The notes under the pieces are model-generated. The model saw nothing but the letters and a program-made list of their open reading frames with translations. It had not been told where the DNA came from and searched no databases. 64,000 nucleotides of DNA, from positions 2,855,219 through 2,919,218 of the forward strand of contig QEOQ01000226.1 in assembly GCA_010279815.1 (NCBI GenBank), read 5' to 3'. A program made the translations under genes and the position numbers. Below are positions 44,201 to 56,100 of this stretch, piece by piece. Source of the stretch: Brachionus plicatilis. Lineage: Eukaryota > Rotifera > Eurotatoria > Ploima > Brachionidae. Every line of letters starts with the position of its first letter. Position 1 is the first letter of the stretch.

Positions 44201-45416
44201 AAAAATTTTATCCCAGACTTCGACCGACCATCGGCGTTCTCAAATTTTTTTGATTTTTCAAAATTTATTTTTGGCCTGGAAATTAACAGTTACTTCGGTT
44301 TGAAATTAAAAAAACTAAAGAAATATAGAAAAAAAAAATTTGATCAATGTTTTTTTGAACTTTTTTGTAATTTTTGCACTGCATCAATTTTTTAAAACGA
44401 ATTAAACAATTAAAAAAAATTAATCTAAATATTTTTAAAGTATCTCCTGAGAAAATGCAAGAAATTCAAGCTCAGATCAAAAATGAGCTACGCAAAGTGG
44501 CAGCTATTAAAAACATAGAAGAGGCCGAACGAAACAAGATAGCTCAAAAGCTTGAGAAGCGATTAGATGAGCTCAGAAAAGCTCAGTAAAATGACATAAT
44601 TTTTATTTAAAAATAAAATTTTAAATTTTAAATAAAGGGAAGAGCAGAGATTGATATCAGAAAAAATCCAAGCTTTTGAGCGCAAAATAATCGTCGGTGG
44701 CGAAAATTTACTCGAAAAGGCAGAAGAACAAGCGCGTCTTTTGGAAGAAAGCGAGCGACAATTGGAAAAACAGAAGGAAAAACAAATGCAAATGAAGCAA
44801 AAATTGACCGAAAAGGAAGAGGAAAAAATTTTATTAGAGGAAAAGTACGCAAATTTAAACGAAGAAGCTCAGAGTAAGACCCGAAAGTTAAAAAAATTAA
44901 AAAATATGATCATTCAGGCACAGGCCGAAACAAACGATATTAAAACTGAACATCAGCGAGAAATGGAAAGTCTTCTAGAAAATGTTAGAGAAATGAGTAA
45001 AGAATTGAAGTTAAATATGGCTATTTTGGATTCATATATTCCGATTGAGTTTCAGGTTAAATTTTTAAAATGTTCTTATTCTTGATCAGGATTTATTTTA
45101 AACAAAATTAAAGGAGGTAATCGAAGAAAATGTTTTTTGGAATGAAGAGCTCGGTGAATGGCAACTAAAATGTGTGGCGTATACTGGTAATAACATAAGA
45201 AAACCGAAGCAAAAAAACATAGACAAAAATACAGTAATTATCTGAATTAAAAAAAAATTAATTAATTTTAAACTTATTTATAAGTATCGAGTTGTTGATT
45301 TCAATCATGTGTATTTGAGTTATACGGCCGATAGTGCCGAAAAAGCCATGCGAGATTTTCAGAGAGCAAAATCAGCAAAAGAAAAAAAGAAAAAAAATTC
45401 CAAAATCAAAGAATAA
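38292..45416 (+). CDS. KIF3A: kinesin-II motor subunit KIF3A
   Basis: Nine main exons: 38292-38297, 38350-38433, 38483-38651, 38718-38862, 41706-42502, 44441-44585, 44638-45055, 45114-45233, 45285-45416, plus a possible 6-nt microexon at 42562-42567; 671 aa (673 with it), human ~699. Motor domain: [14 protein letters not shown]-loop GQTGTGKT, switch I SSRSHAIF, switch [10 protein letters not shown], and the neck [17 protein letters not shown]. Next come the acidic neck insert, coiled coil ([20 protein letters not shown]) and tail [39 protein letters not shown] wording separates it from KIF3B. KIF3A pairs with KIF3B/KAP3 to drive anterograde intraflagellar transport. The start exon carries only ATG CCG. 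The donor after exon 4 is GTTGAT (non-consensus). Intron 4 (2.8 kb) and intron 5 (1.9 kb) are filled with repeats. Confidence 0.95.
39889..40231. repeat. family-1 hairpin element in KIF3A intron 4
   Basis: GGCATTGTGAAATTTGGTAC ... AAAATTCACAATGCC. Arms share AGCTTAAGTTCTGAAGGACC and its complement. The centre has CTGCAAAATTCTGCAATAAA. Flanks ATTTATCTT and ATTTAACAT match only partly. Confidence 0.7.
40359..41165. repeat. long-terminal-inverted-repeat element, copy B
   Basis: 807 bp. ~195-bp terminal inverted repeats begin ATGGTTATTACTAAAACACG and contain CCAAATGTGCTAAAGCTTAG. The ~400-bp AT-rich middle has no ORF. A right-arm segment of ~40 bp present in the left arm is partly lost. Very long TIRs without a transposase recall MULE-type derivatives; MULE debris occurs at 27800 and 10310, but linkage is not shown. 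Confidence 0.75.
41256..41600 (-). pseudogene. transposase-like coding debris
   Basis: Minus strand: an acidic segment rich in Asp/Glu/Phe broken by a frameshift, then [19 protein letters not shown] and [19 protein letters not shown], ending with an [16 protein letters not shown] block. The acidic start followed by a W-T-K segment resembles the N-terminal region of piggyBac-type transposases, but I cannot confirm it. Not part of KIF3A, which runs on the other strand. Confidence 0.3.
42562..42567 (+). CDS. KIF3A: candidate 6-nt KIF3A microexon
   Basis: GTTCTA sits between TTTTTTAACCATTTCAG (a good acceptor with pyrimidine tract) and GTAAGT (consensus donor). Inserted between the 42502 and 44441 junctions it keeps the frame and adds two serines in the acidic/basic neck insert. 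Either inclusion or skipping gives an open frame, so it would most likely be alternatively used. Confidence 0.45.
43285..43920. repeat. inverted-repeat element in KIF3A intron 5
   Basis: The left arm (43285-43410) contains GGTTTTATTATTAAAAAATCC then AAAAGAGTAAAATTCAA. The right arm (43790-43920) contains the complement with a few changes. ~120 bp pair across a ~380-bp AT-rich middle. No ORF. Confidence 0.65.
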
Positions 45417-45466
45417 TTTTATTTTTAATATTGAATATATTTATTTATTTTTTTTAAATATTTTTT

Positions 45467-46356
45467 NNNNNNNNNNNNNNNNNNNNNNNNNNNNNNNNNN
45501 NNNNNNNNNNNNNNNNNNNNNNNNNNNNNNNNNNNNNNNNNNNNNNNNNNNNNNNNNNNNNNNNNNNNNNNNNNNNNNNNNNNNNNNNNNNNNNNNNNNN
45601 NNNNNNNNNNNNNNNNNNNNNNNNNNNNNNNNNNNNNNNNNNNNNNNNNNNNNNNNNNNNNNNNNNNNNNNNNNNNNNNNNNNNNNNNNNNNNNNNNNNN
45701 NNNNNNNNNNNNNNNNNNNNNNNNNNNNNNNNNNNNNNNNNNNNNNNNNNNNNNNNNNNNNNNNNNNNNNNNNNNNNNNNNNNNNNNNNNNNNNNNNNNN
45801 NNNNNNNNNNNNNNNNNNNNNNNNNNNNNNNNNNNNNNNNNNNNNNNNNNNNNNNNNNNNNNNNNNNNNNNNNNNNNNNNNNNNNNNNNNNNNNNNNNNN
45901 NNNNNNNNNNNNNNNNNNNNNNNNNNNNNNNNNNNNNNNNNNNNNNNNNNNNNNNNNNNNNNNNNNNNNNNNNNNNNNNNNNNNNNNNNNNNNNNNNNNN
46001 NNNNNNNNNNNNNNNNNNNNNNNNNNNNNNNNNNNNNNNNNNNNNNNNNNNNNNNNNNNNNNNNNNNNNNNNNNNNNNNNNNNNNNNNNNNNNNNNNNNN
46101 NNNNNNNNNNNNNNNNNNNNNNNNNNNNNNNNNNNNNNNNNNNNNNNNNNNNNNNNNNNNNNNNNNNNNNNNNNNNNNNNNNNNNNNNNNNNNNNNNNNN
46201 NNNNNNNNNNNNNNNNNNNNNNNNNNNNNNNNNNNNNNNNNNNNNNNNNNNNNNNNNNNNNNNNNNNNNNNNNNNNNNNNNNNNNNNNNNNNNNNNNNNN
46301 NNNNNNNNNNNNNNNNNNNNNNNNNNNNNNNNNNNNNNNNNNNNNNNNNNNNNNNN
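45467..46356. other. assembly gap (890 N)
   Basis: Run of N downstream of KIF3A. ORFs that read through it are meaningless. Confidence 0.99.
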
Positions 46357-46479
46357 AATTTGCTAGATCAGCCTTCATGTCAAAAAATTTATATACTCTC
46401 TTGGGTGTCTAATGCAAATATATTTGCCATATTTCAGAATTTTCTTGCAATTTTAGCATAAAAGTCTTCACAATTCTTC

Positions 46480-46549
46480 TTCAGTATTCAAAATTTTAAA
46501 GCCCGGGCTTGGACTTGACTTGAGACTTGTGACTTTTAAACAACTCTGG
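46480..46549. repeat. family-3 CAGAGTTG element, right half
   Basis: GGCTTGGACTTGACTTGAGA ... ACTTTTAAACAACTCTG matches the right ends of the other copies. The left half is not visible and may lie in the gap. Confidence 0.55.
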
Positions 46550-46739
46550 AAAAATATCTAGCTGATGAAAAGAAATACTTCTCGATAAGAAACCCCATTT
46601 TGCTAATTTTATTTTTATGATAATAAATTGAATTTTAAATAATTATTAAAAAAGAAATTTAGAATTCAAATTTAAGTTTCAACTTTTACTTAATTATGGT
46701 CATTTAGCCGGCCGCCTAAACGGTTTAATTTTTAGACCG

Positions 46740-46939
46740 CTAAAAATACGGCAAAATAATACTGGCGAGTGAACCTAAACCCAGGAAACCTTTATAAATC
46801 ATTAATAGATTCTGTTTTGGAACAAACTTTCCCTGGGGACTGAGCCATTCTGTTCCATTGTTGGTCAAACTGGTGGAAAAATGAAGAGCCGGCTTCGAAT
46901 CATGATATAATGAATACCTTACTATTTCTTCTTTTTTTC
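46740..46939 (-). CDS. orphan terminal exon of an unknown membrane protein
   Basis: Minus strand: acceptor GAAGTTTCAG, then 66 codons (phase 1) reading GKKEEIVRYSLYHDSKP, FSTSLTNNGTEWLSPQG and a hydrophobic end KGFLGLGSLASIILPYF, stop TAG at 46742-46740. GC content and codon mix stand out from the surrounding AT-rich DNA. No upstream exon is identified between 46940 and 50198, so the gene may be broken, have a very long intron, or be a fragment. I do not recognise the family. Confidence 0.4.
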
Positions 46940-49900
46940 CTGAAACTTCAGATATTTATTTTTTTAATTTTTTAACTTATCTATTTATTAACTATACCTT
47001 ATCTTTTTATTTTTTAGAATAAACAAGCAACTTTTTGGCGGGCGGCCTCATAAATTGTGAAATTTTTTGGGAAAAAACTTTTTAAAATTATGTAAAAATA
47101 ACGTAGAATTATCCTAAAATAAAGAAAATAATTGATAAGATTTTTTTTGAAAAATGTTTTTTCTTCTGCGAAATTTTCATTAAGTTTAAGGACTATCTGC
47201 AAAAAAATTGACCTTATTTTTTGGCGGTCCAAAAACTAGACTCTTTTAATGCTTTATATAGAAATCAAAATAATATAATAATGAAAATTTAAATTTAAAA
47301 ACAATGAAAGCAAGTTGCTGTTCTTTAAAAAATAATTATAACAAAGAAAAATTTTTTTTTACCAAGTCCGTTTAATATAAGTGCCAAAGTTGCTTTGAGA
47401 TCTGTAATGAATGATACCTGCCTAAACCAAAATCAGCCCAAATTACTAAATTTGTACACACTGGGCAATTGTACACACAGTAAAAATTTATTAAAATCAA
47501 TTATGTAAATTATTTAATTTAATGCTACATTTGAAATTTTTTTAAAAATCACTATTTTAGTTGTATAAATTACAAGGACTTTTTAATTCCAGAAAGGATT
47601 ATTTTAGGCCTCAAATAAACATTAATTTAATTTTTAAATTACAGTTTTCAAGTGGGTAAATAAAATATATTTCAAATATTTGTTAGTCTTAAAGGATTAC
47701 ATTAGCATTTATTTTGTAAATCTTCGAGGAACCTCTTGTTCATAATTTTTTACAACTAAAAGGTTTTTTTAAAAATCAACAGTTAGTTTGAAAAATTTTA
47801 AAGTGCAATGATAAGACGTCAAATAATTATTTTTTTTAATTAAAAATTTATAAAAGTAAAATTTATAAAAGATTTAAACGTAAAAATTTTAATTTCACAA
47901 AAATTAAACTAACTTTGTCTAATACAAAATTAAAAATTATCTTAAAGCATATTAATTTGATTAAGATCTCAAAAATTCCAGTTACTAATTAATTAAGAGT
48001 CAATCACAGCCTAATAATTTTGATGATCACTTTTTAATGAATCCGAATATATTATAATAATTTTAATATTTGCAGATTAAATTAAATTTTTAAAGCCTGT
48101 TTTCAATCATTTTTATTTTAATTATTCAATCCCAGACTGATGCCAAAATAATTGTTAAAGTTTTCGGAAAATTATTAACGAAAAATAAACGCAAAAAATA
48201 TTTTAAATAAGGATTTTTTTTAATAGACCAGAACAAAATTGACCGCTCAAAGTATTCACATATTTTTTAAAATGATATTTTTTTGACCTTGTTCATAGAA
48301 ATTTAATTCTAAAATCTTAAAAAAAAACTTGATCAGTTTTTTATTCCTTCAAAATATTCAAAAGAAAGAGATGTTTTAAAAAAAAAGAAGACATTATTAA
48401 TTTTCAGAAAAAATTTAATTTATCGAGTTTCTACAAAAAAAGGGTAGAAAATATTAATTTCTTGGTATTTTTCTTTTTATTATTTTCTGAAATCGGCAAT
48501 GAAAATTAATTTTATTTTTTATTTAATAAAAATGTCATTTAAAATACCGTTCAATGAAAAAATTCCAAATCTTACTTCTGTCAATTAGTAAATAAAAATT
48601 TACTAAATTTTTATGTTATTCTGACTAAAATCATCATAAAATTTTAATAATTGACATTTTCAGAACAATGAGACTCAGTTAGGATTTATTTTGAAGATTA
48701 AGTCTCTGATTAAATTTTCATAATTTCAAAATTTAAAGTTGTAACATTTTAAAAATTTTTGAAGTCATCTTTAAAAGTATGGGAAAAGTGAACATTTTAT
48801 TTTTATTTTGATCCTTAATTTGGTGAAAAGCATGTTTCATGATTTTGAAAAAAAAAAATTATTTTTCAAAGCAATAAAAGATTTATCTAAAAATAAATGA
48901 ATTTTAGAATTTTTGTTTCTTAATAAAAAATCAAAATAAATTATAAAACAATTTTTAATGACCAAAAAATAAAAAAAATATAAGATGCACACTTTTATCA
49001 AAAGACAATAAATTTTGAATATTTTAACCTTTCAATTTAAATTTTAAATACTTTTTTTTACTTAATCGGTGTTTTAATGTTCAATTTTGTTTGAAATATT
49101 TTCAAATATTCTCATCTCAAAATCCACCAATTTTAGCAGAGCAATAAAAAACAAACGAAGTGAGAAATTTATGAATTAAGGAACAAGAATCAAATTATTG
49201 AACCAGCTACATAGTAGAATTTGTTAATCAACATTTGGATATTTTTTTACGAAATTTATTAATAGTTTTTTTAAAAAACAATTTAATACAAACATGAATA
49301 TTTTCTCTTTAAAAAATTTTTTATGTGAAAATTTGAATACAATTAAATTTTTATCAATTAATGAAAAATTTTGATTCATATTATTAATTTGTAATAACTT
49401 TTTTGTAAATTTTTTTTTCTTTTTACTTTTTATTGTGGGTTCCATGATAAAATTATTATGTAGCCCTTAACTTAAAAAATTAACTGGTAAACAAACACCA
49501 GACAGACGATTGTCTTATTTAAATTTTGTTCAAATTTAATAAATAAGTAAATAAAAAATAAGAAAAATAAATGAAAAAAAGCTTTTTTAAAAAATTTATT
49601 AGATTGGAAATAAAAAAAAATGGAAATTATTTAAAGACTAAATTTTTTAGAGTTTGAGCGAGAATAATTGAATTGGCGCCGTAACTAACAAATTCTAATG
49701 TCAAAACTAAAATTAGCATAAAAAATCTTTATATTTCAAAATTTTGTTTTGTTCAAAATAAAATTGGCCTGCACATAAAATAAAAAAAATTCTAGTTTAC
49801 TTTTTGCTCGGCTCTTTCTCAGTGGAATGCAAATATCAAAACAAAATTTGAAAGAAGTTTCAAATTTTACTAAATTATGTTGATTAGCAGCGAACAGTAT

Positions 49901-50198
49901 GAGTATTTAAAAATTTAAAAATTCAAAATTTCTCTTTTCCCTTATACATAGCTTGAGAGAGCACCAAAATTTGTTGCTTATAATCTAAAAAAAATTTGCA
50001 TTCAAACTTAAACATCGAGTATATGTTTTGTGTCTAGCAATCAAATTAATATATGAAATTTTCAAAATAAGAAAAATTCAAATTCAAAAACTAAAGCAAA
50101 TAGAAAATTGCTCTTCTTTTAAAATATTCAAAAAAAGAGTTCAAAATTTTTGACCAAGTCCGGTTGAGATAAGTGCCAATGTTGCTTTGAGACCTGCC
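46940..50198. other. AT-rich intergenic region upstream of LIN54
   Basis: Holds GC-rich words near 47035 (TTGGCGGGCGGCC) and 47220 (TTTTGGCGGTCC) that echo 46705-46740 in inverted form, and the LIN54 first-exon relic at 47270-47508. From 47510 to ~50000 I see only AT-rich sequence without genes. Confidence 0.4.
47270..47508 (+). pseudogene. duplicated relic of the LIN54 5' end
   Basis: Matches 50060-50260 over ~200 bp, including ACCAAGTCCG, ATAAGTGCCAA-GTTGCTTTG and the start-codon region. The aligned ATG at 47407 opens MNDTCLNQNQPKLLNLYT against [18 protein letters not shown] in LIN54. After ~16 codons similarity is lost and the frame stops at 47506. It has no good donor site in the matching segment. 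A partial tandem duplication of the first exon and its upstream flank, 2.8 kb from the functional copy. Confidence 0.7.
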
Positions 50199-53100
50199 AT
50201 GTCAGATACCAGCCTAAACGAGATTCAGCCCAAATTACTAAAATTGGACACGCCGGACCAAGATCCTGCCCTGTCAAAAAAGCAAGACTCACTGTTCATA
50301 GTTCCAAGTCCCCAGTCGACCACATCCAACCTCACAACTGTCACTCTCAATGACCCGCGAAAGCCCAGTCCCCAGAACAAAGTCCATGTCATACCGTACA
50401 ACCTAACTAGTCAAAAAACAACTCCGATCAAACTGATCAAGGACTTGAAGCCAGCTTCTCAGTCAACCATCAGCTCGTCGATTGGAAGCAAAAAGCTAAT
50501 TCAAGTCAACGCTGGTTCTAATTTGGCTACATCTCCGATCCGAGCCAACAATTTATTCATCAACAGCTCGGACAAATCACCCCAAAGTAACACCAAAATA
50601 CTAACCATTTCAAATGGTTTAAACTCGGGCTCGAGCTTGCCCAATTCAAATAAAATTCAGTATGTTAAAATTGTAAATACGCCCAATGTATCATCCAATT
50701 CAGCGCCTTTTAAAATAACAACCATTACCAGCTCCCATAATGCCAACTCTAATAATTCCCAAGTAATTAAATAAATAATTTAAAGAAAACTTATGGGCAA
50801 AATTTTTTTTTGATTTTTTGATCAATGATCAATTTACTATTTTTTAGGAAATAAATGAAAATATTTGCAAAAGAGTATTGAAGGTAAATATCGCTTTTTA
50901 TGGCGTTTACAGGATGTTTTTTTTGTAAAATTTGCAAAAAAAAATTAAAATTTTTGAGAATTTTAAATTCGCATTTTTAAATTTCATTTTATCAAAATAC
51001 AAAAATAAAAAATTTTAAAACATTATTTTAATAGTCAAAAACTTGTTCTGCAAATGACACAAATTGAAACAATTTTTGTTTCACCTACTGAGAAAGTCTG
51101 CAAAATATGTCAAAATTAATTCTCTTTTATTTTTGATTCTTTTAAATAGAGTGCAATTTTGCAGACTCCCTCAGTAGGTGAAACAAAAGTTGTTTCACTT
51201 TGTGTCTAGAACAAGTTTTTGACTATTAGAACAAAAGTTTTAATATTTTTCTATTGGAAGCTGTGAATGAAATTTTACATTGCTAATCAAATTAATAATT
51301 TAGATGACTTTTTTGACTAAAAAAATAGCATAAAATCATCAAAAAGAGTAGATATTTTGATTAGTAAATGTAATTCAAAAAATTAAAATGAATTTTTTTT
51401 AGAGAAAAAAATTCCAATTTTATAAAAAGAAGTTTTAAATTAGTTAATTTATTGATCAAGAGTTTTTTGTATTTCTAGCTGTTGATTTCTTCTTCCCAAA
51501 AATAACTAAAATTATCCCAAATTTCGGTCAAAAAAGTGATTCGAATTGTTTAATTAATTTTCTAAAAAATTTTAATTTTATTATCCAAATTTTTCAAAAA
51601 AATCCTCGACTTGCCATAAGGACACCAAAGGATACTGAATTAGCTCTTAAAATAGGTGATAATAAAAATCTTTCATTTTTTTTTTCAATTTTTTTTTATA
51701 GAATTCGATGTGCTGATTAACAATATATATATATATATTTTATTGATGCATTGTTCTTTGATTGTTTACTTTTTTATTAAATTTTTAATCATTTTTTCAG
51801 AGTATCAAGAATAATTCGAAAATTTTATTTTCACTTTCATAGAATACTTTTAATTATTTAAAAGGCTGGGGGATAAAAGCGGATCAAGTAAAAAAATTGT
51901 CTAAATTGGGAAGGAAAGGATGTAAAGAAGTGGAATATTTTTTAATATGTAATTCAACACTGGTATATATGTCACTGTCAATTTGTAAAATGTGTTATTT
52001 TGCAAAATGACTTGGCAAATAATAAAATTTTCTATTTTTCTTTGACCAGGCATTTTAAAAATCCAAGAAAAATCAAAATAATTAATTTTTAATGTTTTTA
52101 CCAAATTTAAATTGCAAAGTTTAAATTTTTTCACCTCAAAGATTTATTTTCATTTAGAAAAAATATTTTTTAATTTTTAAATTAAAAAAAAAAAAACATT
52201 CAATTAATAATTTAATTTATCGAATTTCTTTATTGAAAAATCTCCCCATTACATTTCAAGCCAAACTTGAACTCAGCTTTTCGAAAAGAGCATCTCATAG
52301 CAAAAGAGCACTTTATAAATCCTTTACTATGCCCAAAAGAAAGCACTTGAACTGCCTTATGTGAATATACAATTTATTTTCTCTAGAATTTTATCTTTTA
52401 TCTTTTGCCCAGATATTTTACAAAATGACACATTTTCTAAATTGACAGTGACATAAATTGCTTTTTTGAATAAAAAATAGCACAAAATTAATTTTATCAT
52501 AAAATTTTTTTTTTTTTACCAAGTCTTAAAATTTTTTTTAAAATTATAACTGAACCCTTCTATTTTGAAAAAATACAACAGCAACTTTGTAAAAATTTTT
52601 ACGAATCTTTTTTGATGGTTTCGTATATTTATTACAAACAACTTATCGAAAATTCAACTATATGATATAATTTTTATTTATTTTAAAGCTAGGATCAGCC
52701 TAATTTTAAATTTTGAAAAAAATTGGTAAATGTCTTGTCCACTTTTAAAGCAAATTAAACTAAACTTTTGTGCCCGTTATACAGTGGTGATTTCATAACA
52801 GTATTTTACGAAAAATTACGTAAAATACCTTAAATTAATAAAATTTACCACATTTTACGTAAATTAACGTAAAATCCGAAAAGTGAAAAAGAAGAATTTT
52901 ACGAAAAATTACGTAAATTTTCAGGATTTTGAGATTATTTAGGTAAAATTTGGTAAAATTCAAAACGGCCAATTCAAAACTCAAAATTTTTTGAAAAAAT
53001 GTCCTTTTTTTCCAAAAATCGAAAATTTAAGAGAGTTTTTTTTTTCATAAATTGGTTAAAAAAATAGTTATTTTTAAATTGTTATAAAAAAAAACTTTCT

Positions 53101-56100
53101 TAAATTTTCGATTTTTGGAAAAAAAGGACATTTTTTCAAAAAATTTTGAGTTTACGTAATTTTTCGTAAAATACTGTTATAAAATCACCACTGTATACAA
53201 AAAAAAACTAATTTTAAAATTTTTTATTATTTTTACTTAAAGTTTTTGAAAACAAAAAGTTTTTTTATAATACCTTATAATACTTGAAATATTCTAAAAT
53301 AAAGTTGATCTACCAAATTAAACGTAAACAAGGTAAAATCATCGTATATTAACAGCACTGTAACTAAAATAATAAAATTTAAAAGAGTTTTTTTAGATTT
53401 TCTTAAGAAAAAAAATTAACTTTAAAGTTTTTCTAAAAAAAAACCTAGATTTCGAGAACTAAGTTCTCCACATACAATTATCAGAAGATTTTTGTTGGTG
53501 TGGGCCAGATTTATCATTGAAAAGATAATAGAATACCGACAATTTTTTGGTTGTGAATTTTAATTTAATTTTATTTATTTTTTAAAGGAAGGATTTTCGA
53601 TACGACCATTTTCTTCAATAGCTTCGAATTCAATAAAGACGATTCAAAAGCCACCATCAGTAAATACAAGTCCGATATCATCACAGACTAGCACAGTAAG
53701 TTTAAAGCAGTCGGACCAGCCTAGCTCGAGTGTGCTCTTGGATGCCATAAATAACAGTCCCAATCTACATGACAGCTCTTCTAATAAGACTCCGCCAACA
53801 ACAACAACCATTCAATTGGTAAATCAATCTCAGACCCAGGCTCAGCGGGGTCAAATGATCAGTCCGAAAACATCTATTATACAGCGAATTCAGTCATTTC
53901 CTCCCAATCAGTCCATTGGCAAGAATGTGGCAACAGCTAATAATGCAAGTCAGTCAAACCAGCCAGACCGCAGTGTTAGTTACAAAGTGTTGAACCAACA
54001 ATTTCAGACTAATCTTTCTAAAAATAATGGATCAAATGGATCTGAAGCCAACAGCAAAAGTGTCATAAACAGTGAAAATTTGAATTTATTGTCTAACACG
54101 ATAAATCAGTGTAATACTTCTGGACAGTCGAAATCACCTGAAATTGACAACCTTAAAGTAAGCAGATAGAAATTTATTTAATTATGATAGAGAAAAAAAA
54201 AATTTTTTTAATGGAACTATTGATACTTAAAGGATCAAGCCATTTTAAATTATTTAAGGATCATTTTTGATTTTTAAGAATTAAAGGCCGATTGTATTTT
54301 GATCAAAAGTCTTTAGAAAAAACTTCAATCAAATGTTATCTAAAAATATTAGTTGTCATTTAATAAAGTGAAAATTATTTAATATTTCATGGAACTAAAA
54401 AGTATTAAAGAATATTTTTTTTTAGCGAATGAATTAAAAAATAGAAAAATAAAAGCGTAGAATTAAATTAAATCAACGTAGAAGCATAGAAAAAAAAATG
54501 TTAGAAAAATTTAAGTGATTTGGTAAGAATATGAATTGTATTTAGTTAATTATTTTAAAAAAAGATTAAAATAAAAAAGAGAATAAAGAAAAAATGAAAA
54601 AAAATTTTTGTTCTACAGGATCTCAAAGAATTTTCTAATTGTCAAAACTTTGCTTCGGTCCGATGAGAATATCTTTTGCAAACATATACAAAAGAAATAT
54701 AAATCACATATCACCTTGTAGAGCAAAAAATTTTCTACTAAAAAATAATTTTTTTTCTCCCAAGAAAAAATTTAGTCTCGAAAGGAATGCGGTTCAGCCA
54801 TTACAAAATTTACAAAAATTTTAAACTTTAAAAATAGTAAAATTTATAATTAGTCGACAAAAAATTTTGAAAAGTACTATATTGATTTTAAATGTCCAAG
54901 ATTAACTTTTATTTCTTGCAACTTGTTTTTTTTTTAAATAAATCTAATGTATAATATATTTTTGTGTAGCAATTATTCAAGGTTTAATTTAATTTTAATT
55001 TTTAAATCTTAAAATACCTAACCTCTAAATGACAGGGTATTGTGAAATTCAAATACAAATTGAACAAAAATTCTCATTTTTTTGATGAATTATAATTAAA
55101 GTTAATAAAATATACTTTAAAAAATTAAGTATTTTTTTAAGTGAATTTTATTTACTTTAACTATAATTCATCAAAAAAATGAGAATTTTTGTTCAATTTG
55201 TATTTGAATTTCACAGTACCAAATAGCAGTACTTTTTTAAACTTTTTTTTGGCCTAGAAAATAATTAGATTCAAGGATTAAATTAATAGATATAGATTTT
55301 ATTTGTCTTTTAAATATCTATGTTAGTGCATATTTTGGTTTGAATATAATTTTTCTACCAGAAGTTGTTAATAAAAAATCGATTTTTCAGTATTTTAAAA
55401 GCGAAATAAAAATTACAAATTTTAACAAATTTAAACTTTAATTTTGAAAGAATATTCAGAAAACTTTGATATTTGGCTCAATGGATACTTAAGTTCTTTA
55501 AGAATAAGAATGTTGTTAATTTTTTTAACACACCGCAAATATATATCAGGTGTATTTTTTTATCTAAGACTTGGTAAAAGTATCCTTACTTGATACCAAA
55601 CATAAAATAAAAACGAAAAGACCTTGATATATATGTAAAATTTTAACCTTATCTGATTATCTGTTGATATTTTAACGTGGGTCCAAAAATTTTGCCAAAC
55701 AATTTGAATCACTCGTTAGTACATTTATCATGTTAAATATTTTAAATTTAAGTAACTAATTTTCTCAGTCAATTTTTGAGTTTTTTTCTCATTTTTTATT
55801 CCAAAAAATGATATTGATATTTGGTAAATATGAATTACCACAAAAAATTTAAAAAAAGAAAATTTACCTCCAATTTTTTCAAACCACAATAATTAGTATC
55901 CAAAAAAAAGTTTCCATTTATTCTCACTTGATACTAAAACTTGATTTTTTCGTGAACTTTTTTTTTAATGAAATCCTCATCAGTGTTGATGTCAAAAACC
56001 GCTTTAAACACCAAAATATCTTCGATTAGTTTACATCCAAAAATGTTCTTGGTAATAGCTAAGACAAAAAATGATTTATTATTTACGTATATTTTTTAAT

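Noticed and set aside
45334..46461. Long ORFs on both strands reading through 45467-46356
   Set aside because: They consist mostly of N and are gap artefacts.
51901..52134. 77-codon minus-strand ORF in LIN54 intron 2
   Set aside because: Overlaps the left arm of an inverted-repeat element; composition typical of AT-rich intron.
54639..54824. 61-codon plus-strand ORF in LIN54 intron 3
   Set aside because: Lies in a dispersed repeat also present at 12722; no coding conservation between the two copies.
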